NCBI GenBank assembly: GCA_003602485.1
Contig: QQSD01000062.1
Coordinates: 1 to 51,195, forward strand
Reading direction: 5' to 3'
DNA length: 51,195 nucleotides
DNA from: Candidatus Poseidoniales archaeon
GTDB lineage: Archaea > Thermoplasmatota > Poseidoniia > Poseidoniales > Poseidoniaceae
Numbering within the stretch: the stretch's first letter is position 1; every line of letters begins with the position of its first letter. Under the pieces are notes generated by a model. That model was given only the letters and a program-made list of their open reading frames with translations. It made no database searches and was not told the origin of the DNA. Below are positions 25,201-32,645 of the stretch, piece after piece. The position numbers and the translations under genes were made by a program.

Positions 25201-26385
25201 TCAGGATGAGCAAAACGTGGTCCAGGCTTCATCCATGTCCTCATGAAATCGGGCAGGTGATAGGAATTCAACATGGTCCATTAGAGCTGGGTCTGCGGTG
25301 CGAGGATTGCCCTTGCGTTCGGCCCAGGTCTTGTGGACTGCAGTGATTGCTGCCAACCAAGCCTGTTCGTCTTCTGCAGGCAATCCTTGACCTTCAATGA
25401 GCAACTCTTCGTGAGCAGGGCGCAATGAAGCCAACACCGGTTGGCCTGCTGCCATTGATTCCACTGGAGGATATCCAAAACCTTCCGCTGCTGAAGGGAA
25501 GAGCAAGGCCTCTGTGTGCCATCGGTAAAGGTTGAGGGTCTGGTCATCAATACCACTGCCAACATGGGTCCAGTGGACACCGTTCTGCTCTGCATAAGTA
25601 GCGGCAGATTGTCCCGAATACGGGCACGTATCTCCACCAATGTGATGAATGTGGACGGAGGTTTTGAGGCTCTCGTCAAGGCGTGAAAGGACATCGATGA
25701 GGTAGGCCAAACGCTTGCGAGGGGCATGGCTGCCTACCACCAAAAAATGGCATTGCTCCGCAGTTAGGGTTGAGGGCTTGGCGGGTAAGACCTCGGGAGG
25801 GATGTACCGCGTCGCATCCAAACCGTAGGGGATGCGGAACAGTGGCTTCGAAGGGAAATGCTCACGGCACAGGGTTTCAGTCGCTTTGGTATTGCAAATG
25901 AATCCGTCAGCTCGTTGGAGTCCTTTCATGAGACGCTTCAAGTCACGTTTTCGGATGAGGGAGGGACGCTGTTCACCGACTTCGATGGTCTGACCCGAGA
26001 GTTTGAGTTGTTGTGGAAAGAGATGGAAAAAATCGTGTACGTATATCACAACTGGAACTGGACTACGGCGGGGCACCAGATGGGCTTGTTCTTGATCGCT
26101 GACAAGGACGAGATGAAGCAGTCCATCCCGATGGAGGGTGTCGATGCGTTTCTTGACCGTTCGAGGATGGATGAACCAACGTTTGAACAATCGTTGGAAG
26201 GCAGACGGCTTCCCACCCAAATCGTATTCGGACACCTCTGCGAGCGACCATGATGGCATGGACCCAGACTCGAGAGAGACACGAAGGTCATGGAAGGCTC
26301 CACCCAAGCCCGAATAAGGTGAGAGAACGCCTCCACGCACCAGCAACAATTGTTGTTGCTTTGCTGCAGGTTCACCCCGACCCAT
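25201..26385 (-). CDS. Glycosyltransferase, group 1 (GT4-like)
   Basis: A 394-residue glycosyltransferase. A Gly-rich N-terminal loop (GGVLSPYSGLGGAFHDL) is followed by a YVHDFFHLFP segment, and the C-terminal domain carries FLVVGSHAPRKRLAYL, then LFPSAAEGFGYPPVESMAAGQPV, the usual donor-binding EGFGYPxxEsMAxG pattern. The sugar and acceptor are unknown. Starts at 26442, 26418 and 26385 are possible; 26385 begins closest to the conserved domain. It is divergent from an HxlR-like gene at 26521 and lies upstream of the hydroxyacyl-CoA dehydrogenase gene on the same strand. Confidence 0.82.
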   Translation of the reverse strand: MGRGEPAAKQQQLLLVRGGVLSPYSGLGGAFHDLRVSLESGSMPSWSLAEVSEYDLGGKPSAFQRLFKRWFIHPRTVKKRIDTLHRDGLLHLVLVSDQEQAHLVPRRSPVPVVIYVHDFFHLFPQQLKLSGQTIEVGEQRPSLIRKRDLKRLMKGLQRADGFICNTKATETLCREHFPSKPLFRIPYGLDATRYIPPEVLPAKPSTLTAEQCHFLVVGSHAPRKRLAYLIDVLSRLDESLKTSVHIHHIGGDTCPYSGQSAATYAEQNGVHWTHVGSGIDDQTLNLYRWHTEALLFPSAAEGFGYPPVESMAAGQPVLASLRPAHEELLIEGQGLPAEDEQAWLAAITAVHKTWAERKGNPRTADPALMDHVEFLSPARFHEDMDEAWTTFCSS

Positions 26386-26520
26386 GGTGAATGGAGAGGG
26401 CTTGCCCTCTTGAATCATCCAGTCTTTTGGATGAAACATCATGCATTGGCAGGTCAAGAATCTTATGAGGTGTAGAAAAGAAATCAAGTAGGGTGGCCAT
26501 CCCCGATACGTTGAGCGTCC

Positions 26521-26976
26521 ATGCCAGAACCACCGATGACCATACCAGCCGATGAGTATCAATCCCTGCAAGAAGGCATTGAAAAAACCCTCAACCACGG
26601 TAAGACGATTCGTACTGCACTTGCCAAGCATTCCGGCAAGGGACCCTACACCGCAGAATGGGAAGTAGAAGCCGCTGTAGAAGCACTTCACGTTTTTGCT
26701 TCCAGGTGGACCATCGAAATCCTCGCCACCCTGTATATCACGGGGCCACGACGTTTCAACGAGATGAAAAACATGCTTTCAGGGATTTCAAGCCGCACGC
26801 TCTCGGACAAGTTGCGCTTCCTTGCCGAGGAAGGTCTGGTCCGTAGAGTCGTCACCGATGGCCCTCCTGTCAAGGTGAGTTACGAGCTCAATCAACACGG
26901 CATGACCTGTGGGCGTTTGCTATCACCCTTGGTAGCTCACCTCAAAATGGAACACGGTTCGGTTACCTCTGCTTGA
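26521..26976 (+). CDS. HxlR-type winged-helix regulator
   Basis: A 151-residue regulator. After an N-terminal extension of about 50 residues, the HxlR domain begins at FASRWTIEILATLY, then RRFNEMKNMLSGISSRTLSDKLRFL (recognition helix) and the wing EEGLVRRVVTDGPPVKVSYELN. It binds DNA as a dimer, probably regulating a local gene; it is divergent from the GT4-like glycosyltransferase. The N-terminal extension (PADEYQSLQEGIEKTL) is predicted helical and is longer than in typical HxlR proteins (about 110 residues). The ATG at 26521 is the first of two close starts (also 26536). Confidence 0.85.
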   Translation: MPEPPMTIPADEYQSLQEGIEKTLNHGKTIRTALAKHSGKGPYTAEWEVEAAVEALHVFASRWTIEILATLYITGPRRFNEMKNMLSGISSRTLSDKLRFLAEEGLVRRVVTDGPPVKVSYELNQHGMTCGRLLSPLVAHLKMEHGSVTSA

Positions 26977-27081
26977 TTGAAGCCTCAACATGCATGTGTT
27001 GTTGAATTGTTCTGGTTTGCGGTTCAAACGGTCATGCAAGAAGCCGATGGCTTAAGGGAGGAGAAGGAGAACCCGTAAGGT

Positions 27082-27762
27082 ATGCCTCTTCTTGCCCAGT
27101 GGACTCGTCAGCGACCCTGGCTTGCAGCAGGCATGGCCAGTGCTGCAACCGGCGTGGTTGGGCTCGCTGGAGGCATTGCTGCTGCTGCAGGAGCCGTCGG
27201 AGCCATGGCCTTTGGCGGTATATCTACACGGGCAACTCACCATGAACATCCGCTTCGCCGTCGCATCCTCTCAACCCTGGAGACCCATCCCGGCCTCTGC
27301 TACAGGGAATTGCAAACGGTGATGAATGCGGCCAACGGCACACTGCGCCATCATCTTGACGTTCTGCAGTCGAGAAAGGCCGTCACTGTGATGCCCGTCA
27401 ACGGACGGACCTGCTATTTTGCTGGGGGTCCAAGTCAAGTCGAAGTCTTGCGAAGCACCGTCGTCGGTGAACAACGCATGGCTCAACAATTACCCATTGG
27501 GCTCTCGTTGGTTCAGCGGCTCATCCTCGAAAACATTGAGCGAGATGGCGTGCCGAGATCACAGGCTGAACTTGCCCGCCGCTTAGGACGGACGAGAGCG
27601 ACCGTTCACAGTGCTGTGAAAGTTCTTCGTCGACGCGGCATTCTCCGTGATGACCGCATTGAACTCATGCCCCATATCGACATGAACATGTGTCGTAGTG
27701 TGTCCCCTATCGTCAACTATGACTTTGTGGACGAGCGACGCAGAATTGACGCCACAGAATAA
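27082..27762 (+). CDS. Membrane-anchored protein with two winged-helix domains
   Basis: A 226-residue protein. Residues 12-46 form one long, or two short, Ala/Gly-rich hydrophobic helices (AAGMASAATGVVGLAGGIAA...). Residues 55-115 are a winged-helix domain with HPLRRRILSTLETHPGLCYRELQ and ANGTLRHHLDVLQ. Residues 140-205 hold a second: LVQRLILENIERDG and SQAELARRLGRTRATVHSAV. This is the typical archaeal arrangement of membrane-anchored transcription regulators of the ArsR/MarR-like type. The ligand or signal is unknown. A GGAGAAGGAGA Shine-Dalgarno-like run precedes the ATG. The next regulator gene follows closely, so the two are probably cotranscribed. Confidence 0.8.
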   Translation: MPLLAQWTRQRPWLAAGMASAATGVVGLAGGIAAAAGAVGAMAFGGISTRATHHEHPLRRRILSTLETHPGLCYRELQTVMNAANGTLRHHLDVLQSRKAVTVMPVNGRTCYFAGGPSQVEVLRSTVVGEQRMAQQLPIGLSLVQRLILENIERDGVPRSQAELARRLGRTRATVHSAVKVLRRRGILRDDRIELMPHIDMNMCRSVSPIVNYDFVDERRRIDATE

Positions 27763-27836
27763 ACGATTGTGAAATCTATCGCTTGAGCGGCAAATATTGC
27801 ATAGACTTCAAAGGCTCTCGCCATCGCCTTCAACCC

Positions 27837-28964
27837 ATGTTCTCCGTACGTTTGGTGGAGCAACCCCTGCCCTCCGTTGACCGTGACATCGATTCACTGG
27901 TTGAATGGATGACTGAGACCTTGTGTCTCGTTCGCAAGCGAGGCGATGCAATGGCCGATGGTGGGCGAGCAGGCCCAGTCCATCGATTGCTTCGTGACCA
28001 CCTCTTTGGCCAGCCACAGCGTGCGTGGGACGCTCAAATGTTAGCCGACGAATTAGCCTTGATGCCTGCATCACTCAATCATCATTTGACACGCCTTGTA
28101 GAAGCAGGGCTCATCGGCTACACCAACGAAGGCAAGGGATGGAGAAGATACTACCTTCGGGGAGGTTCTGTACCGAATGCAGTAGCCTTTTTCCAACAAC
28201 ACTGCTTGATGGTGCTCCAGCAACGAATGGAGCACCTTGCGAGCGATTGGAAACGCCAAGGAAGACCTCTCCCTGTTGAATTACCTCAAGATAATTCGGC
28301 TCCGTTCATGCTTGGTTTGGTTGACCATCGTCCTGTTCCAGGAGAATCCACGGGAAACGCCCGTTCACACTGGATGAACGATTTCGGACTCCTCGGTGAA
28401 CGTCCGGGTCAGGAAATCGCTGCTGATTCGATTTCTGTTCAGTTGTTCAACACCTTGCTTGAACGAGATATTCCTCTTTCATTGGATGAAGCGATAGAAA
28501 TTCACGGAGGCCAAAAAGCCCGCACTGGAAGGATACTGGAACGCTTTAGGGCATCGGGCATGGTTGAACGAGTCGCACGAACCGACCGTTTGCAAAGTGC
28601 CCTTTGGACAGCAATGACAACACAGCACCAGCGGCGTGGTGAGGATTGGATGTTGAAAAAAGGAGGTTTTCAGCGGCTGCTCAATGAAGAACAGCAGGGG
28701 AATCTTCTCAAAAGACTCGCCAAGGGGAAATTGACCATCGAAGACGTTGGCCAGCAACTTGAGGCGATGGACGCACGTGAACAAATGCTCCTCCTCAATC
28801 TCCTCGGAGGGCGCTTGCCGATGGGATACCGAATGTCGGGTCCAACCCTCGCTTCGGTCCAACGGTCGGTGCAAGACCGGTTAGAACGTGTTCTTCGAAG
28901 AATGGTTCGCGTCGCTGACTTGCTCGAAGAAGCAACAAACAAGGACGCTGTCGACGAAGCGTAA
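27837..28964 (+). CDS. Winged-helix transcription regulator, two HTH regions
   Basis: A 375-residue protein from the ATG at 27837; an in-frame TTG at 27783 would add 18 residues. About residues 50-110 are a winged helix: GPVHRLLRDHLFGQPQRAWD, MLADELALMPASLNHHLTRLVEAG and a wing GKGWRRYYLR. A second likely helix-turn-helix is around SLDEAIEIHGGQKARTGRILERF. The C-terminal ~110 residues are helical (LLNEEQQGNLLKRLAKGK) and not assigned. It is downstream of the membrane-anchored regulator by 74 bases and upstream of dus. Two adjacent winged-helix genes of similar style suggest a duplicated or cooperating pair. Targets are unknown. Confidence 0.7.
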   Translation: MFSVRLVEQPLPSVDRDIDSLVEWMTETLCLVRKRGDAMADGGRAGPVHRLLRDHLFGQPQRAWDAQMLADELALMPASLNHHLTRLVEAGLIGYTNEGKGWRRYYLRGGSVPNAVAFFQQHCLMVLQQRMEHLASDWKRQGRPLPVELPQDNSAPFMLGLVDHRPVPGESTGNARSHWMNDFGLLGERPGQEIAADSISVQLFNTLLERDIPLSLDEAIEIHGGQKARTGRILERFRASGMVERVARTDRLQSALWTAMTTQHQRRGEDWMLKKGGFQRLLNEEQQGNLLKRLAKGKLTIEDVGQQLEAMDAREQMLLLNLLGGRLPMGYRMSGPTLASVQRSVQDRLERVLRRMVRVADLLEEATNKDAVDEA

Positions 28965-28980
28965 CTCCTGAGGCAGCAAC

Positions 28981-30006
28981 ATGAGTCAGTTCATCGCTCC
29001 AAAAATGGGTCCTTGGGAAGGCGAAGCGCGACCCCTTTTCCTCGCACCTATGTCTGGGGTTTCCGACCTTCCTTTTCGCCTTCTTTCAAAGGAATGTGGA
29101 GCCGATGTTACCATCACTGAATTCACCAATTCGACCGCGTTGACTCGAGAAGCTGCAACCTCATGGCGTCGCATGGAAACACATTCGAGCGAAGTCCCAT
29201 TTATTCCACAAATCTTTGGAGGCGATCCGGGTGACATGGCTACAGCAGCTGAAATGCTTGCTCCAAGTGCGGACATCATCGACCTCAATTTTGGATGCCC
29301 TGCACCCAAAGTGACCAATATCTGTGCTGGAGCGGCGTTGATGGGAGAACCCGAACGCCTCGTCTCCATGGTAGAAGGCATCGTTGAACGAGTGGACGTC
29401 CCAGTAACTGCGAAAATGCGGTTGGGGACTGGTTCTGGTACCAACAATGCAACCGACATTTGTCAGCGCCTCGAAAAAGTCGGTGCGCAACGTCTCTGCA
29501 TCCACGGACGAACCCTGCGTCAGCGATATTCTGGAGTTGCCGACTGGAGCAGCATCAAGGAAGCCGTTGAAGCAGTCAACGTGCCCGTCATTGCCAACGG
29601 AGACGTGGTTGATGCAACATCAGCAAGGGCTTGCTTGGAGCATACCAACGCATCTGGGTTGATGGTCGGACGTGGAGCAATCGGGCGTCCGTCGGTCTTT
29701 GCTGAGATTAAATTGGGTCTCGGTTGGATGAAGGAAGAAGAGGTCCCTTGGATTCACGCCCACGATGATTGGTCGGCGCTCTCGGAGGTTGGTCAGGCAT
29801 TTGCCTCACGTAAATGGTGCTGGGACCGCTACATCGAATTGTCGGAATCCACCATTGGCATTCAGCCCCGATGGATGCAACGGCATGCGATTGCCTTCAC
29901 CAAAGGCTTACCGAATGCGAAAAAGGTGCGCAGCCTCATGCATGATGAAGATACGGTCAAAGGCATGGCTGATGCTATCAGCCATTTTCTCGCAAGCAAG
30001 GCTTGA
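28981..30006 (+). CDS. dus: tRNA-dihydrouridine synthase
   Basis: A 341-residue FMN-dependent enzyme that reduces uridines in tRNA to dihydrouridine. The family motifs are LAPMSGVSDLPFRLLSKECG at the N-terminus, DLNFGCPAPKVTNICAGAAL with the catalytic Cys in the GCPxP region, KMRLGTG, and HGRTLRQRYSGVADWSSI. The C-terminal helical domain (residues 255-341) is present. The start follows the regulator gene by 16 bases and is likely cotranscribed. It converges with the S2 gene, whose stop lies 2 bases away. Archaeal Dus site specificity is not evident from sequence. Confidence 0.93.
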   Translation: MSQFIAPKMGPWEGEARPLFLAPMSGVSDLPFRLLSKECGADVTITEFTNSTALTREAATSWRRMETHSSEVPFIPQIFGGDPGDMATAAEMLAPSADIIDLNFGCPAPKVTNICAGAALMGEPERLVSMVEGIVERVDVPVTAKMRLGTGSGTNNATDICQRLEKVGAQRLCIHGRTLRQRYSGVADWSSIKEAVEAVNVPVIANGDVVDATSARACLEHTNASGLMVGRGAIGRPSVFAEIKLGLGWMKEEEVPWIHAHDDWSALSEVGQAFASRKWCWDRYIELSESTIGIQPRWMQRHAIAFTKGLPNAKKVRSLMHDEDTVKGMADAISHFLASKA

Positions 30007-30008
30007 CT

Positions 30009-30617
30009 TCAGAAGGTGGATTCCCAGTCAGCGAGGTCGTTCGCTTCGGCCCATGCTTCATCGGTTGTTTCTCCACGAACCTTGAGCACTTCACGGGCGA
30101 GGAGCCAGTAAATGAGAGCAAGTGAGCGTCGTCCCTTGTTGTTGGCAGGAAGAGCAACATCGACGTTGCGCAAGTGGTTGTTAGCGTCAACAATACCGAC
30201 GATGGGAAGGCCGGTTGCAACAGCCTCACGGAGGGCTTGTTGGTCGTTGGCTGGGTCGGTCACGAACAAGACATCTGGTTCGATGTAGGAACGAAGAGCA
30301 GGATTGGTCAATGAACCGGGGATAAAACGACCAACAGCGGAGTGAGCACCTACTGCCTCAGCGAAAAGGCGTGCAGGGCGTTGGCCGTATTGTCGGGCGC
30401 TGACCACCATAATGGAAGGTGCGTCAAAGGTGTTGAGAAGAGCAGCAATGGAGCGGATACGGGCATCTGTGGTGGGAATATCCAGCAAGTAGAGTCCGTC
30501 TTCTCGGACACGTTCAATGAAGCGACCCATATCAGCACTCTTCTGTTGAGTACCGATGTTAACGGCGTTCTCCTCATATGTTTCAGCGGAAACGAGTAGA
30601 CTGGTTTCTTCGGACAT
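30009..30617 (-). CDS. rps2: Archaeal 30S ribosomal protein S2
   Basis: A 202-residue S2 of the archaeal/eukaryotic (SA) type. Signatures include YLLDIPTTDARIRSIAALL, the ARQYGQRPARLFAEAVGA segment, RFIPGSLTNPALRSYIEPDVLFVTDP and NNKGRRSLALIYWLLAREV, all typical of archaeal S2. It binds the small-subunit head-platform region and is needed for mRNA positioning. The ATG at 30617 is used because it gives the family start. A TATA-like TTTAATAC on the minus strand about 37 bases upstream (30651-30658) fits a short-leader promoter. It is convergent with dus and divergent from the Cas4-like gene. Confidence 0.96.
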   Translation of the reverse strand: MSEETSLLVSAETYEENAVNIGTQQKSADMGRFIERVREDGLYLLDIPTTDARIRSIAALLNTFDAPSIMVVSARQYGQRPARLFAEAVGAHSAVGRFIPGSLTNPALRSYIEPDVLFVTDPANDQQALREAVATGLPIVGIVDANNHLRNVDVALPANNKGRRSLALIYWLLAREVLKVRGETTDEAWAEANDLADWESTF

Positions 30618-30650
30618 TCTTAACCACAGCAAGCCGCCCACAGACCCCCT

Positions 30651-30658
30651 GTATTAAA
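30651..30658 (-). promoter_or_regulatory. TATA-like element for rps2
   Basis: On the minus strand TTTAATAC lies about 37 bases upstream of the rps2 ATG (30617), at a distance consistent with an archaeal TATA box and a leader of about 10 bases. Confidence 0.35.
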
Positions 30659-30750
30659 CCGCTTCGTCCTTGCAAGCCCGGTGGACTTGGTGAGATTTCA
30701 AAAAATCACGGAGGGAAAAGGTATCAAAAAGAGAGGGCTGTGCCCTACAT

Positions 30751-31944
30751 GTGTCGGAGCAGAATGCCATCACACCGTCGGGCTCTGAACCGACCCATTC
30801 TGAAGCCGTCGCACGCGACGACGGCTTTTGGGTAAACAAAAACGGCGATTGTTTGCCGGTGAGTGCCAGTGATCTCGAACGCTATACCTACTGTCCGATG
30901 TCTTGGTATCTCTCCGCGACGGGTCATTCCGGTCAAAGCGATAGCATCAAGGCTGGCATCCAACGTCACAAGGCCATTCATGAAAGAATGAGTGATTTTG
31001 AGAATTCACGGCTCCTCACCATGCGCAACTTGACGATTTGGAGATGGTGGTTCGCTGTTGTTGTTATTTTGTTGGTGGATACATTGGCCTTCATGAACAT
31101 CAATGATGCTAATTTTGATACACAGGAATTCTCCAAATTATTGGCCCTCTGGGCGATTTCCTGTCTTTTCATCGCTGTGGCCGCTATTTTGTTGCCCTGG
31201 CGACGTGTTCTCAACATCTCCAATCCGATGAATGAGCAACATTTCAAACAAGAAGATGGTGCAGTCCAGCCTTATTTTGAGCCAAAGGGGTTCAAGGGTG
31301 GCTGGTTTCTCGGAGGACGATTGGAAGTAGCCTTCCTCATTGCAGCCATCGCCATTGCCTTGCACGCCATTGCGCTGCAATTTGCGAGTGACCGGGAGCA
31401 GGCTGCATTCGTTTTTGCAGTCACCACCATCGGCTGGACTCTGCTCGCATCCTTCCGATTGCAACGAGCCTTGATAGCCAACAATGAAGCCCAATTGCTT
31501 GCTATTGAGAACGACATCAAGTCCGGAACATCTGTCGCTTATTCCGACGATGACAGTACCACAGGTTTGTTGAAGAACGCCATGAATGGTCTTCGCGGAC
31601 GGCCCGACCAAATCGTCATCATCGATGGTGAGTTCATTCCAGTTGAACAGAAAACTGGAAAGGTCCCTCGTAAACCCCATGAATCACACATTCTCCAACT
31701 CCTTGCCTACGCCTCTCTGGTCGAAGCAACGACCGGCGCATCACCTCCATACGCACTTCTTCGTTACGGTCCTGAGCAATTGCATTCCATCTCGTGGGAC
31801 GATGAAGCGAAGCTGAAATTAGACCAAGCCGTCAAATCTGTTCAGAGAACCATGGCTGAAGGCGGTGCTGCTCGAAACCATGACAGAGAAGGGAAGTGCA
31901 GGAGCTGTTCTCGCCGATACGCTTGCCCTGATTCATTGGTTTGA
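30751..31944 (+). CDS. Cas4/RecB-like Fe-S nuclease with four membrane helices
   Basis: A 397-residue protein. The PD-(D/E)XK nuclease core of the Cas4/RecB family is clear: Asp286 in RPDQIVIIDGE, Glu299-x-Lys301 (VEQKTG) and the QLLAY motif (Gln316, Tyr320). Four cysteines, Cys48 in YTYCPMSWYLS and Cys383, Cys386 and Cys392 in CRSCSRRYAC, match the split 4Fe-4S ligand set of Cas4 and AddB. Unlike Cas4 (about 200 residues) it has a ~200-residue insertion between Cys48 and the active site with four predicted membrane helices (about 97-117, 128-150, 190-212, 217-237). It starts with GTG at 30751. No cas genes or CRISPR array lie nearby. The nuclease domain would face the cytoplasm. Confidence 0.82.
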   Translation: MSEQNAITPSGSEPTHSEAVARDDGFWVNKNGDCLPVSASDLERYTYCPMSWYLSATGHSGQSDSIKAGIQRHKAIHERMSDFENSRLLTMRNLTIWRWWFAVVVILLVDTLAFMNINDANFDTQEFSKLLALWAISCLFIAVAAILLPWRRVLNISNPMNEQHFKQEDGAVQPYFEPKGFKGGWFLGGRLEVAFLIAAIAIALHAIALQFASDREQAAFVFAVTTIGWTLLASFRLQRALIANNEAQLLAIENDIKSGTSVAYSDDDSTTGLLKNAMNGLRGRPDQIVIIDGEFIPVEQKTGKVPRKPHESHILQLLAYASLVEATTGASPPYALLRYGPEQLHSISWDDEAKLKLDQAVKSVQRTMAEGGAARNHDREGKCRSCSRRYACPDSLV

Positions 31945-31946
31945 AA

Positions 31947-32492
31947 TCAGAAACAATCGTCCACGAGTGGGTATTGCATACACGTATTCGTCACGGTCAC
32001 AATGATGTCAAAATCATCGCTTATGAATCCAACCGTCGTCTCTCCAATCCCTCGTGCGTTAACTTCTAAATCCCACTCACCGTGTGAAAACTCTGGGTTA
32101 GGCAGAAGTTGTTCTTCCAATGGCGTGGCCGTTTCACTGACATCCTGCTCCCATTGGATATTGCCATCACTGTCCGTCAATGTTGCACGAACATACCGGG
32201 TTGTGTTATCTGCTGGAATTGTATCCGAGAACGAGATACGAGCACGGAAATAAATTCGAATTTCAGCGGTTTGCTCGTCAACAACAATCGTCGAGATGTT
32301 GGTGAACTCATTGAGGGGAAGAAGTTGGACAAATTCATGAGAGACTTCGATCTTTTGATTTTTCAAACTCTCAAAGGGTTCATCGCGGAGCGACTCAACC
32401 GTTTCCCTTGCTGCAATGAGTCCCATACAACCTGATGTGGATGCCATGAGGGCAACCAAAACCAAGGCCGTAGTAAAACCCTTGAGGCGCAT
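31947..32492 (-). CDS. Lipoprotein of unknown function
   Basis: A 181-residue secreted protein. The N-terminus is a lipoprotein signal peptide, with a basic MRLK, a hydrophobic stretch and a lipobox-like STSGC (Cys22), so the mature protein is probably lipid-anchored outside the cell. The rest looks beta-rich with a TIPADNTTRYVRATLTDSDG segment and a final Cys-containing TNTCMQYPLVDDC that could form a disulfide. No family is recognised. It is convergent with the Cas4-like gene, with 2 bases between the stops. The 32493-32645 gap upstream contains no recognisable feature. Confidence 0.7.
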   Translation of the reverse strand: MRLKGFTTALVLVALMASTSGCMGLIAARETVESLRDEPFESLKNQKIEVSHEFVQLLPLNEFTNISTIVVDEQTAEIRIYFRARISFSDTIPADNTTRYVRATLTDSDGNIQWEQDVSETATPLEEQLLPNPEFSHGEWDLEVNARGIGETTVGFISDDFDIIVTVTNTCMQYPLVDDCF

Positions 32493-32645
32493 TGAAGAGA
32501 GCCACAGGGTGAATCCCTAAGAAAGCCTCGCTCTTGTGAATGGCCGTTCAATTCAAGTTATGAGACCCGCTGCACGGTCTGTCTGAATGAAGCAAACCAT
32601 GGCCGAGCCTTGGCGATGACGAGCCCTATGAACGCCGACAGACAC

